Below, in pieces: positions 9,335 to 16,236 of a stretch of 64,000 nt of DNA. Below the pieces are notes generated by a model, which did not search any database, was not told the origin of the DNA, and saw only the letters and a program-made list of their open reading frames with translations. How positions within the stretch are numbered: position 1 is the stretch's first letter; each line of letters begins with the position of its first letter. Source of the DNA: Desulfovibrionales bacterium (GTDB taxonomy: Bacteria > Desulfobacterota > Desulfovibrionia > Desulfovibrionales > Desulfovibrionaceae); the NCBI GenBank assembly GCA_030156255.1, contig JASGMV010000010.1, forward strand, positions 1 to 64,000, read 5' to 3'. The position numbers and the translations under genes were made by a program.

Positions 9335-10306
9335 ATGAGTAAAAACTATTTTGAAGACCAGCTTGATCCTGAACTTACAAAAGTGCTGACCGAGCCGCCT
9401 GCCTATCTTGCGGCTTGGACCGATGAAAATGTGGCCAAGAAGACGCCGCGTGACATCACATTCCCTCCTGCTCCTCCAACGCCGGAAGATCCCGACGTCA
9501 ATTTCTACGACCGCTTTATTCCGGGACCGGAAGGGGCGCCCGAGGTCAAGGTCAGGATTTACGAGCCGAAAGTGAAAAAAGGCGTTCTCCCTGGAGTCCT
9601 CTACCTGCATTACGGCGGTTATTCCATCGGGACTCCCAATCACGAAGACGCCAACTGCATCCGTTACGTCAAGGAAATCGGCTGCGTCATCGTCTCCGTG
9701 GATTATCGTTTGGCGCCGGAGAACCCTGCGCCCGCGGCTTACGAAGACTGTTACGCCGCCCTGGTCTGGTTTGCGGCGAACGCAAGTGAGCTGGGAGTCG
9801 ATCCCTCCCGGATCGCCGTGACAGGGTTCAGCGCCGGCGGCGGGCTCACCATCGCAGTGGCTCTCTTGACCAGGGACCGGAAAGGACCCGCGATCTGCTT
9901 CCAAATGCCGCTGGCGCCCACGATAGACGACCGGTTGAAAACAAAGTCAACGCTCGAATTCACCGACAAAAGAGGGTTGAACTACGAATCGTGCAAGAAT
10001 ATCTGGAACCAGTATCTAGGCGAGGGCCATGAAAACAGGGACGATATCTCTTACTACGCGGCTCCCAGCAGATGCGCCGATTTTTCAGGACTGCCGCCTT
10101 GTTACGCCTTTGTCGGAGGCCTGGACCCCCATCGCGATGAGACGATCGATTACCTCAGCAGATTGGCCCAGGCAGGCGTACCCACCGGTTTTTCACTCTA
10201 TGCCGGAGGCATCCATGGTTTTGACCTGGAGAATCCGGACGCCTACATCAGCAAGCACGCGGTGAGCACATCCACCGACGCCTTAAAACGGGCTCTTTAT
10301 AAATAG
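9335..10306 (+). CDS. Alpha/beta hydrolase, HSL-type esterase (copy 2)
   Basis: This 323-residue paralogue of the preceding esterase is similar along its whole length (HYGGYSIGTPNHEDA; nucleophile elbow GFSAGGG with Ser166; GLDPHRDE; GIHGFDLENPD). The start at 9335 is well supported by AAGGAGG eight bases upstream; an in-frame ATG at 9299 lacks this. It ends with a normal short C-terminus and a strong downstream hairpin. Tandem duplication with divergence suggests related substrates. No export signal is visible. Confidence 0.88.
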   Translation: MSKNYFEDQLDPELTKVLTEPPAYLAAWTDENVAKKTPRDITFPPAPPTPEDPDVNFYDRFIPGPEGAPEVKVRIYEPKVKKGVLPGVLYLHYGGYSIGTPNHEDANCIRYVKEIGCVIVSVDYRLAPENPAPAAYEDCYAALVWFAANASELGVDPSRIAVTGFSAGGGLTIAVALLTRDRKGPAICFQMPLAPTIDDRLKTKSTLEFTDKRGLNYESCKNIWNQYLGEGHENRDDISYYAAPSRCADFSGLPPCYAFVGGLDPHRDETIDYLSRLAQAGVPTGFSLYAGGIHGFDLENPDAYISKHAVSTSTDALKRALYK

Positions 10307-10353
10307 AGGGCTACTCCGGAAGCTCTGCAGGGCGCCCATAGGGCAGCAAAAGA

Positions 10354-10396
10354 AACAGCCGGTTACATTCATGATGGATGTAACCGGCTGTTATTG
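10354..10396. terminator. Strong hairpin, probable bidirectional terminator
   Basis: AACAGCCGGTTACAT (10354-10368) and ATGTAACCGGCTGTT (10378-10392) form a perfect 15 bp stem with a 9-base loop, followed by ATTGTT and preceded by AAAGA. It lies 48 bp after the second esterase. Confidence 0.8.
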
Positions 10397-10397
10397 T

Positions 10398-10438
10398 TGG
10401 TGGGCAATGGGCGATTCGAACGCCCGGCCTTTGGCTCC
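10398..10438 (-). other. 3' fragment of a tRNA gene, possible attachment-site remnant
   Basis: On the minus strand this stretch reads as GGAGCCAAAGGCCGGGCG, then TTCGAAT, CGCCC, and ends ATTGCCCACCA. That is a T-arm (GGGCG/TTCGAAT/CGCCC) and a CCA-ended acceptor strand. The 5' half of a tRNA cannot be found next to it. Integrative elements that use tRNA genes leave such 3' fragments at one junction. The GGAGCC edge resembles the anticodon stem of an Arg tRNA, but the identity is uncertain. Confidence 0.55.
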
Positions 10439-10623
10439 TGAGTTTAAACGAAAGGCGTCGCCATCGTCGCAATTACCTGGTTTTATGTAAAATGAGTTGT
10501 GCTGAGTTTGCCTGAGTTGCGTTCAGTCGTATGGAAAAAGGTGCGTCAGCGGTGAGTCCTTTTGGCGTCTGGCGAGGAAGTGAAAACGGTATGTCGCCCT
10601 CCGTTGGTCCATGAAGCCGAGGT

Positions 10624-10812
10624 CTATTCCGACTGCTGATTGCCCGCGGAAACCTGATCACCCGGATAGTCTTTCACGACTTTTCCGTCTTCCCACGGGA
10701 TGAGCGCTGCGCCGGTTTGACGGGCACTCTCCTCGGCCCGTTGTGAGGCTCGTTTCAAAGCCGCCTCGATGTCCCGAAGTTCTTTATCTCTATCCCTCTT
10801 TTCAGCGGGCAT
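10624..10812 (-). CDS. Small conserved-type protein downstream of a zeta-toxin-like kinase
   Basis: This 62-residue hydrophilic protein has a helical, charged N-terminal half (RDKELRDIEAALKRASQRAE) and a short ALIPWEDGKVV segment. A perfect AAGGAGG precedes the ATG at 10812. The gene overlaps the stop codon of the zeta-toxin-like remnant, an arrangement I associate with zeta-like ATPase genes followed by a small partner. Its role is unknown. With the upstream gene truncated, it may be a leftover. Confidence 0.55.
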   Translation of the reverse strand: MPAEKRDRDKELRDIEAALKRASQRAEESARQTGAALIPWEDGKVVKDYPGDQVSAGNQQSE

Positions 10813-11035
10813 GGCTTCCTCCTTTCTCCAGCAACCGGGGTGGGCTCTGCGCCTTATCATACAGCGACCAGGAATCCGCAAGCTTGGAGTAAACCTCCCG
10901 AAAATTGTGCAGCCCTTTGTGGGAGCGCCTCATGATCGTTTTTTCAGGGATGTCATGCCCGTCCTGCGGAACTCGTGCGGCAATGCGGTCCATAATCATG
11001 GAGGCGTCCGGCAGGCTGAGGAAGATGGTTTGGAC
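10802..11035 (-). pseudogene. C-terminal remnant of a zeta-toxin-like ATPase
   Basis: A 77-codon open stretch, closed upstream by an in-frame TAG at 11036-11038, encodes VQTIFLSLPDASMIMDRIAA, then VPQDGHDIPEKTIMRR, HKGLHNFREVYSKLADSW and SLYDK. This is the characteristic C-terminal half of zeta-toxin-like P-loop kinases. The Walker A part is missing, so it should be inactive. Confidence 0.65.
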
Positions 11036-11038
11036 CTA

Positions 11039-11560
11039 GGGAAGGGACTGGTGGATAGCCCACCTTCGACGGCTTCCGGGGTGTCCGATCGAAATGGAGG
11101 CTACTCCAGCAGCAATGTCTTCGGCGCCGCCGCGGCCAGCTTGCTCGGCGATTTCTCAGCGATCCTGCTGATCAGCGACAGGGATGCCTAGATGACCTTG
11201 GGCAAGTATCTTATCTCTGCGGCGCCAGCCTGTACTGTGATGATACCCCTGGGCATCGCGGCTTACCGTCTCGTTTTCGCCCGCCGCCATAGAATCGCGG
11301 CAATTGGCAGTCATCTTTTATCATTTTAGAGCATGCCAAATATATACGATGCTTGAATAGAGATAAAAAGAATGCTACTGAAGTTGTAATTGAATGTTGG
11401 CGAGGTAAGATGGCCATGGCGTCAACTTGCATTTTAATATTCCGATAAATTGCATAATGCTGGTTAGAATGCGGATAAATTTGCGTCACAAAAAGCCTTC
11501 TAACACACTTAATGATAGCAATACCATATCATGGGTGTTGCATAATGGAGGTCGCCGCTC
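11039..11560. other. Intergenic region before the arylsulfatase
   Basis: About 520 bp with no convincing gene. The left third is GC-rich and may be further decayed coding DNA; the right part (11300-11550) is AT-rich and should hold the promoter for the arylsulfatase. I see no clear -35/-10 pair. Confidence 0.4.
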
Positions 11561-13198
11561 ATGAAAGGATTACAACGAGTTATCTCGGCGCTTGCCTTCA
11601 CGGCAATCGTGTGTCTTCCGGCATTCGCCCTTGCGGCGGGCAAACCCAACATTCTCCTCATTGTGTCCGACGACCATGGCTATGGCGACATTGGAGTCTA
11701 TGGAGGCGGCGAAGGTCGGGGCATGCCCACCCCCAACTTGGATCGCATGGCCGACGAAGGCGTGACCATGTTTTCCTTTTACGCTCAGCCCAGCTGCACG
11801 CCCGGCCGCGCTGCGATGCAGACCGGCCGCATCCCCAACCGCAGCGGTATGACCACCGTGGCCTTCCAGGGGCAGGGCGGCGGCCTGCCCGAGGCCGAAT
11901 GGACTCTGGCCTCTGTGTTGAAACAGGCCGGCTACCAGACGTACTTCACCGGCAAGTGGCACCTGGGCGAAGCGGACTACGCGCTGCCGAACGCCCAGGG
12001 GTACGACGAAATGAAGTACTGCTTTCTCTACCACTTGAACGCCTACACATACGGCGACCCCAAGTGGTTCCCCGACATGGACCCCAAGCTGCGCAAGATG
12101 TTCCAGAAGGTGACCAAGGGCGCGCTCTCGGGCAAGGCCGGCGAGAAAGCCAAAGAAGACTTCAAGGTTACCGGCGAATACGTGGACACTCCGGACAAAG
12201 GAGTCGTCGGGATTCCCTTCCTGGACAAGTACGTGGAGCAGGCCGCCCTGGAGTATCTCGAGGCGGCGGCCAAGTCCGACAAGCCCTTCTTCATCAACGT
12301 GAACTTCATGAAGGTGCACCAGCCGAACATGCCCGCCCCGGAATTCGAGCACAAGTCCCTGTCCAAAACCAAGTACGCCGACTCCGTCGTCGAACTCGAC
12401 ACCAGGGTCGGCCATGTCATGGACAAGCTTCGCGAGTTGGGTCTGGATAAGAACACCCTCGTTTTCTACACCACGGACAACGGCGCGTGGCAGGACGTGT
12501 ACCCCGACTCCGGATACACCCCATTCCGCGGCACCAAGGGCACGGATCGCGAGGGCGGCAACCGAGTTCCCGCCATCGCCGTGTGGCCTGGCAAGATCAA
12601 GCCCGGCTCCCGGAACCATGACATCCTTGGCGGCCTGGACCTCATGGCCACCTTCGCTTCCGTGGCCAAAATCAAGCTGCCCAAGAAGGACCGCAAGGGC
12701 GAGCCGATCATCTTCGACAGCTACGACATGACTCCGTCGTTGACGGGCAAAGGCAAGTGCGCCCGTAACGAGTGGTTCTACTTCACCGAGAACGAGCTTT
12801 CTCCCGGCGCGGCGCGCGTCGGCAACTACAAGGCCGTGTTCAACCTGCGCGGCGACGACGGGCAGGCCACCGGCGCCCTGGCTGTGGACACCAACCTCGG
12901 CTGGAAAGGCGCAGACAAATACGTCGCCACCGTGCCCCAGGTCTTCGACCTGTGGCAGGACCCGCAGGAGCGCTACGATATCTTCATGACCAATTATTCT
13001 GAGCACACCTGGACGCTCGTAACGTTCAACGAGGCCATTCAAAAGTTGATGAAGACCTACGTGGAGTATCCTCCTCGCAAGATGCAGAGCGAGGTCTACA
13101 CAGGGCCCCTCACCCTCATGCGCTACCAACGCTTCGAGTCCGCTCGCAAGGATTTGAAGGAGCAGGGCGTCAGCCTGTCGATGCCCACCGGCAACTAG
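11561..13198 (+). CDS. Exported arylsulfatase, Cys-type
   Basis: This 545-residue protein has a signal peptide (positively charged start, hydrophobic core, cleavage near Ala26) and should act in the periplasm. The sulfatase domain starts at KPNILLIVSDDHGYGDIG, which supplies the metal-binding aspartates. The active-site motif is CTPGRAAMQTGR (Cys79, Pro81, Arg83); the Cys must be oxidised to formylglycine by a separate enzyme, not seen here. TGKWHLGE and FYTTDNGAW are further sulfatase motifs. It would release sulfate from an organic sulfate ester; the substrate is unknown. GGAGG lies upstream of the ATG. It is the first of a rightward gene series. Confidence 0.92.
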   Translation: MKGLQRVISALAFTAIVCLPAFALAAGKPNILLIVSDDHGYGDIGVYGGGEGRGMPTPNLDRMADEGVTMFSFYAQPSCTPGRAAMQTGRIPNRSGMTTVAFQGQGGGLPEAEWTLASVLKQAGYQTYFTGKWHLGEADYALPNAQGYDEMKYCFLYHLNAYTYGDPKWFPDMDPKLRKMFQKVTKGALSGKAGEKAKEDFKVTGEYVDTPDKGVVGIPFLDKYVEQAALEYLEAAAKSDKPFFINVNFMKVHQPNMPAPEFEHKSLSKTKYADSVVELDTRVGHVMDKLRELGLDKNTLVFYTTDNGAWQDVYPDSGYTPFRGTKGTDREGGNRVPAIAVWPGKIKPGSRNHDILGGLDLMATFASVAKIKLPKKDRKGEPIIFDSYDMTPSLTGKGKCARNEWFYFTENELSPGAARVGNYKAVFNLRGDDGQATGALAVDTNLGWKGADKYVATVPQVFDLWQDPQERYDIFMTNYSEHTWTLVTFNEAIQKLMKTYVEYPPRKMQSEVYTGPLTLMRYQRFESARKDLKEQGVSLSMPTGN

Positions 13199-13221
13199 CG
13201 CCATGACCGCATGACAAAGCT

Positions 13222-13251
13222 GGCCCCTGGGAGGCGAGTCCCCCAGGGGCC
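13222..13251 (+). terminator. Hairpin between the sulfatase and HAD genes
   Basis: GGCCCCTGGG (13222-13231) pairs with CCCAGGGGCC (13242-13251) around a 10-base loop. There is no T run, so it may be an attenuating or mRNA-stabilising hairpin rather than a full terminator. Confidence 0.5.
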
Positions 13252-13283
13252 CTCCACACTCATCAAGCGCTGAGGAGGCGATC

Positions 13284-14267
13284 GTGCCCAAACGGATGCT
13301 GTGGACTACCCTCGCCGTCGCCTTTGTGCTGGTTATGGGCCAGTTGTCCATGGCCCAGTCCCCGGACCCGCTCCCGTCCTGGAGCGACGGCGCGGCCAAG
13401 GCCTCGATCATCGATTTCGTGACCAAGGTGACGCAGGAAGGGACGCCGGATTTCGTCCCCGCGCCGGAGCGCATCGCGACCTTTGACAACGACGGGACAC
13501 TCTGGTCGGAAAAGCCGTTGTACTTCCAGCTGTTCTTCGCGCTGGACCGCGTCAAGGCGCTTGCGCCGAAGCATCCGGAGTGGAAGGGCAAGGAGCCGTT
13601 CGCCTCGCTGCTCAAGGGCGACGTCAAAACCGCTCTGGAAGGCGGAGACAAGGCGGTCATGGATATCGTCATGGCCACGCACGCCGGCATGACGACCGAA
13701 GATTTCGAGAAGATCGTGAAGGAGTGGATCGCCACGGCGAAGCATCCCAAGACGCATCGCCTTTTCACGGAGATGACCTATCAGCCGATGCTCGAACTGC
13801 TCGCCTACCTTCGCGCAAACGGCTTCAAGACGTTCATCGTCTCCGGCGGCGGCATCGAGTTCATGCGGCCCTGGACCGACCCGGTCTACGGCGTCCCGCC
13901 CGAGCAGGTCGTGGGCAGCAGCGTGAAGACGAAATTCGAGATGCGCAAGGGCGGCCCGGTGCTCATGCGTCTTCCGGAAGTAGATTTCGTGGACGACAAG
14001 GCGGGCAAACCCGTGGGCATCAATTCGCATATAGGCCGGCGGCCCATCGCCGCCTTCGGCAACTCCGACGGAGACCTGCAGATGCTTCAATGGGCGACCG
14101 CCGGCAAGGGCGCGCGTTTCGCGCTCCTGGTTCACCATACGGACGCCAACCGGGAATGGGCCTACGACAAGGGCGCTGAAAATGCCCTGAGGGAAGCGGC
14201 TTCGAAGGGGTGGACCGTTGTGGATATGAAGAAGGATTGGAAGGTCGTCTATCCCCCCGTGAACTAG
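13284..14267 (+). CDS. Exported HAD-superfamily hydrolase
   Basis: This 327-residue protein starts at GTG with GAGGAGG upstream. It has a signal peptide (cleavage near SMA-Q, residue 24), then HAD motif I as ATFDNDGTLW (nucleophile Asp68, general acid Asp70), motif II in FIVSGGG and motif III/IV near AFGNSDGDLQML. HAD enzymes of this type are phosphatases; export suggests a periplasmic phosphatase. It directly follows the sulfatase, so the two may act together on sulfated or phosphorylated substrates; this is inference. Confidence 0.85.
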   Translation: MPKRMLWTTLAVAFVLVMGQLSMAQSPDPLPSWSDGAAKASIIDFVTKVTQEGTPDFVPAPERIATFDNDGTLWSEKPLYFQLFFALDRVKALAPKHPEWKGKEPFASLLKGDVKTALEGGDKAVMDIVMATHAGMTTEDFEKIVKEWIATAKHPKTHRLFTEMTYQPMLELLAYLRANGFKTFIVSGGGIEFMRPWTDPVYGVPPEQVVGSSVKTKFEMRKGGPVLMRLPEVDFVDDKAGKPVGINSHIGRRPIAAFGNSDGDLQMLQWATAGKGARFALLVHHTDANREWAYDKGAENALREAASKGWTVVDMKKDWKVVYPPVN

Positions 14268-14386
14268 GAATCGAGGCGCGTTGTCCACTATGCATGGGAC
14301 GATTGCTACATGACCCGCCAGGGACGATGGGGACATGCGGCCAAATTATGTTGCATGGCGATGGGACTGGGCGTTACGCGACTTGT

Positions 14387-15676
14387 ATGTCTTCCTCTCG
14401 AAAATCCATAACCGACCTGGTTCTCCACCTGCACCCGAAGCGCGTGTCGGCGGAGACGCTTCGGTTGACCCTGAGTTGGGGACTCGGGGGCATGGCGACG
14501 GTTTTGGCGGGCATGCTGTTCATCACCGGAGTCATGCTCCTTCTGGCTTACCAGCCAACCATCGATCAAGCCTATGAATCCGTGCTGGTCCTGACCCGCG
14601 AGATCCCATTCGGCCGATGGGTGCGCAACATCCACCACTGGAGCGCGAACCTGCTGGCGGCCGTGGCCGTGTTGCATATGGTCCGCGTGGTGCTGACAGG
14701 AGGCTTCGGCCCCGGACGACGACTCAATTGGGTGATCGGCCTCGTCCTGCTCGTTCTTCTCCTGGCGGCCAATTTTACGGGGTATCTGCTGCCTTGGGAT
14801 CAACTGGCCTACTGGGCCGTGACCATCTGCACGAGCATGCTCGGCTACATTCCGCTCTGCGGCCATTGGCTGGAAACGCTTTTTCGCGGGGGCGATGAAA
14901 TCGGCCCCGCGACCCTGGCCAATTTCTTTGTGTTGCACGCGGCCCTTCTCCCGGGCCTCATGCTGATTCTGTCATTGTGGCATTTTTGGCTTGTGCGCCG
15001 CGCGGGCGGACTTGTCCGGAGGAAGGAAGACGGTCCGTCGGACGCTGTCCCGACCTCTCCGAATCTGCTCATGAGGGAGGCTGCGGTGGGTTTGTCGCTG
15101 ATCGCATTCGTTCTTGTGCTGGCAATGGTGGCGGACGCTCCCCTCCTGGAGCAGGCGAATCCCGGGATGAGCCCGAATCCAGCCAAGGCCCCCTGGTATT
15201 TCCAGGGATTCCAAGAGCTGCTGCTCCACCTGCATCCGTCGTTTGCGATATTCGTCTGGCCGTTGCTCGCCTTCCTCGCCTTGATTTGCCTGCCCTTTGC
15301 TCGGGGGACTGCGTTGACTCCCGGCGTCTGGTTCGGATCACATCAAGGCCGCCTTCTGGCGATCCTGGCGATCCTGGCCGGGGCCGGCCTGGCCTTGTCC
15401 GCGATTCTGCTCGACGGACTGCTCCTGTTCTCTACTCCCGTTAACGCGGCGAACACGTGGATCGCCAGAGGGTTGTTTCCGACGGTCGCTCTGATCGTGT
15501 TGATGGCGGGTGCCTATGTTGTGCTGGTTCGCAAGCTCGGGTATTCGCGAGCAGAGGCCGTGATGGCCGGAGTACTCGCCGTGCTGGCGGTGCTGATCGT
15601 TTGCACCGTGGTCGGCGTCTGGTTCCGGGGACCGGAAATGCTTCTGTCCTGGCCATGGGCGCAGACTGGCGCATAG
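14387..15676 (+). CDS. Cytochrome b subunit of a bc-type quinol oxidoreductase
   Basis: This integral membrane protein of about 429 residues combines the cytochrome b6-like four-helix half and the subunit IV-like half in one chain. Heme ligands are visible as two His pairs: His83 or His84 with His97 in the second helix, and His184 with His199 (spacing of 14, as in b6). LLPWDQLAYWA and the KAPWYFQGFQELL quinone-site segment are family signatures. The start is uncertain: 14387 has a natural N-terminus, but 14348 is also in frame and neither has a strong ribosome site. It is followed 10 bp later by a Rieske gene and should form a complex with it in the inner membrane. Confidence 0.88.
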   Translation: MSSSRKSITDLVLHLHPKRVSAETLRLTLSWGLGGMATVLAGMLFITGVMLLLAYQPTIDQAYESVLVLTREIPFGRWVRNIHHWSANLLAAVAVLHMVRVVLTGGFGPGRRLNWVIGLVLLVLLLAANFTGYLLPWDQLAYWAVTICTSMLGYIPLCGHWLETLFRGGDEIGPATLANFFVLHAALLPGLMLILSLWHFWLVRRAGGLVRRKEDGPSDAVPTSPNLLMREAAVGLSLIAFVLVLAMVADAPLLEQANPGMSPNPAKAPWYFQGFQELLLHLHPSFAIFVWPLLAFLALICLPFARGTALTPGVWFGSHQGRLLAILAILAGAGLALSAILLDGLLLFSTPVNAANTWIARGLFPTVALIVLMAGAYVVLVRKLGYSRAEAVMAGVLAVLAVLIVCTVVGVWFRGPEMLLSWPWAQTGA

Positions 15677-15686
15677 CTCATGTATC

Positions 15687-16217
15687 ATGAAGGCGGCTGC
15701 AATGACTGAAACGACGTCCGAAACGACAAAAGCGCCTTCGCCCCGAAGAAAGTTTCTGGGTTGGTTGTGGGCGTGTCTGGGCCTGGCGGCCGTGGCGGAA
15801 ATTTGCTGGATCGGGATGTCGTTTCTCCTTTTCCGCAGAGAGCGGAGCGCGGCCGCCAAGACTGCGCGTCTTGTGGTCGCCGGGCCGGTGGATCGTTTCC
15901 AACCGGAGACGGTGACGGCTATACCGGAAGGGGGCGTCTATCTTGCTCGACTGGCCAGCGGTGGTTTTCTCGCCCTGTCCAGGACATGCACGCATCTGGG
16001 CTGCTCCATCAACTGGGACGAGAAGACCGGGCGGTTTGCGTGTCCATGCCATGGATCAACCTTTGATCTGACCGGAGCGGTGCTGACGCCCCCCGCTCCC
16101 AGGCCTCTGGACATATACCCGGTCCGCATCGAGGACGGCGTCGTCAAAATCGATGTCGCCTCCCGGCGCCGCAGGAACCGTTACGACCCGGGCCAGGCAA
16201 CGCGTATCGAATCGTAG
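15687..16217 (+). CDS. Rieske [2Fe-2S] protein
   Basis: This 176-residue protein has a Tat-like membrane anchor (SPRRKFLGWLW, helix about 23-48) and a periplasmic Rieske fold. The cluster ligands are Cys101 and His103 in CTHLGC, and Cys119 and His122 in CPCHGSTFDLTG; Cys106 and Cys121 should form the stabilising disulfide. It would take electrons from quinol at the cytochrome b subunit encoded just upstream and pass them to a c-type cytochrome, most likely the next gene product. An internal ATG at 15702 is an alternative start. Confidence 0.9.
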   Translation: MKAAAMTETTSETTKAPSPRRKFLGWLWACLGLAAVAEICWIGMSFLLFRRERSAAAKTARLVVAGPVDRFQPETVTAIPEGGVYLARLASGGFLALSRTCTHLGCSINWDEKTGRFACPCHGSTFDLTGAVLTPPAPRPLDIYPVRIEDGVVKIDVASRRRRNRYDPGQATRIES

Positions 16218-16236
16218 ACGGTCCATTCTTCGCGTC

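Noticed and set aside
10398-10480. A complete tRNA gene
   Set aside because: Only the T-arm and acceptor 3' strand are present; no matching 5' acceptor strand or D-arm is found.
11211-11489. A 92-codon leftward ORF before the sulfatase
   Set aside because: AT-rich intergenic DNA, no ribosome site, and no protein-like pattern.
11570-13768. A 732-codon leftward ORF opposite the sulfatase and HAD genes
   Set aside because: It mirrors the third-position GC bias of two clearly recognised genes; it has no family features.
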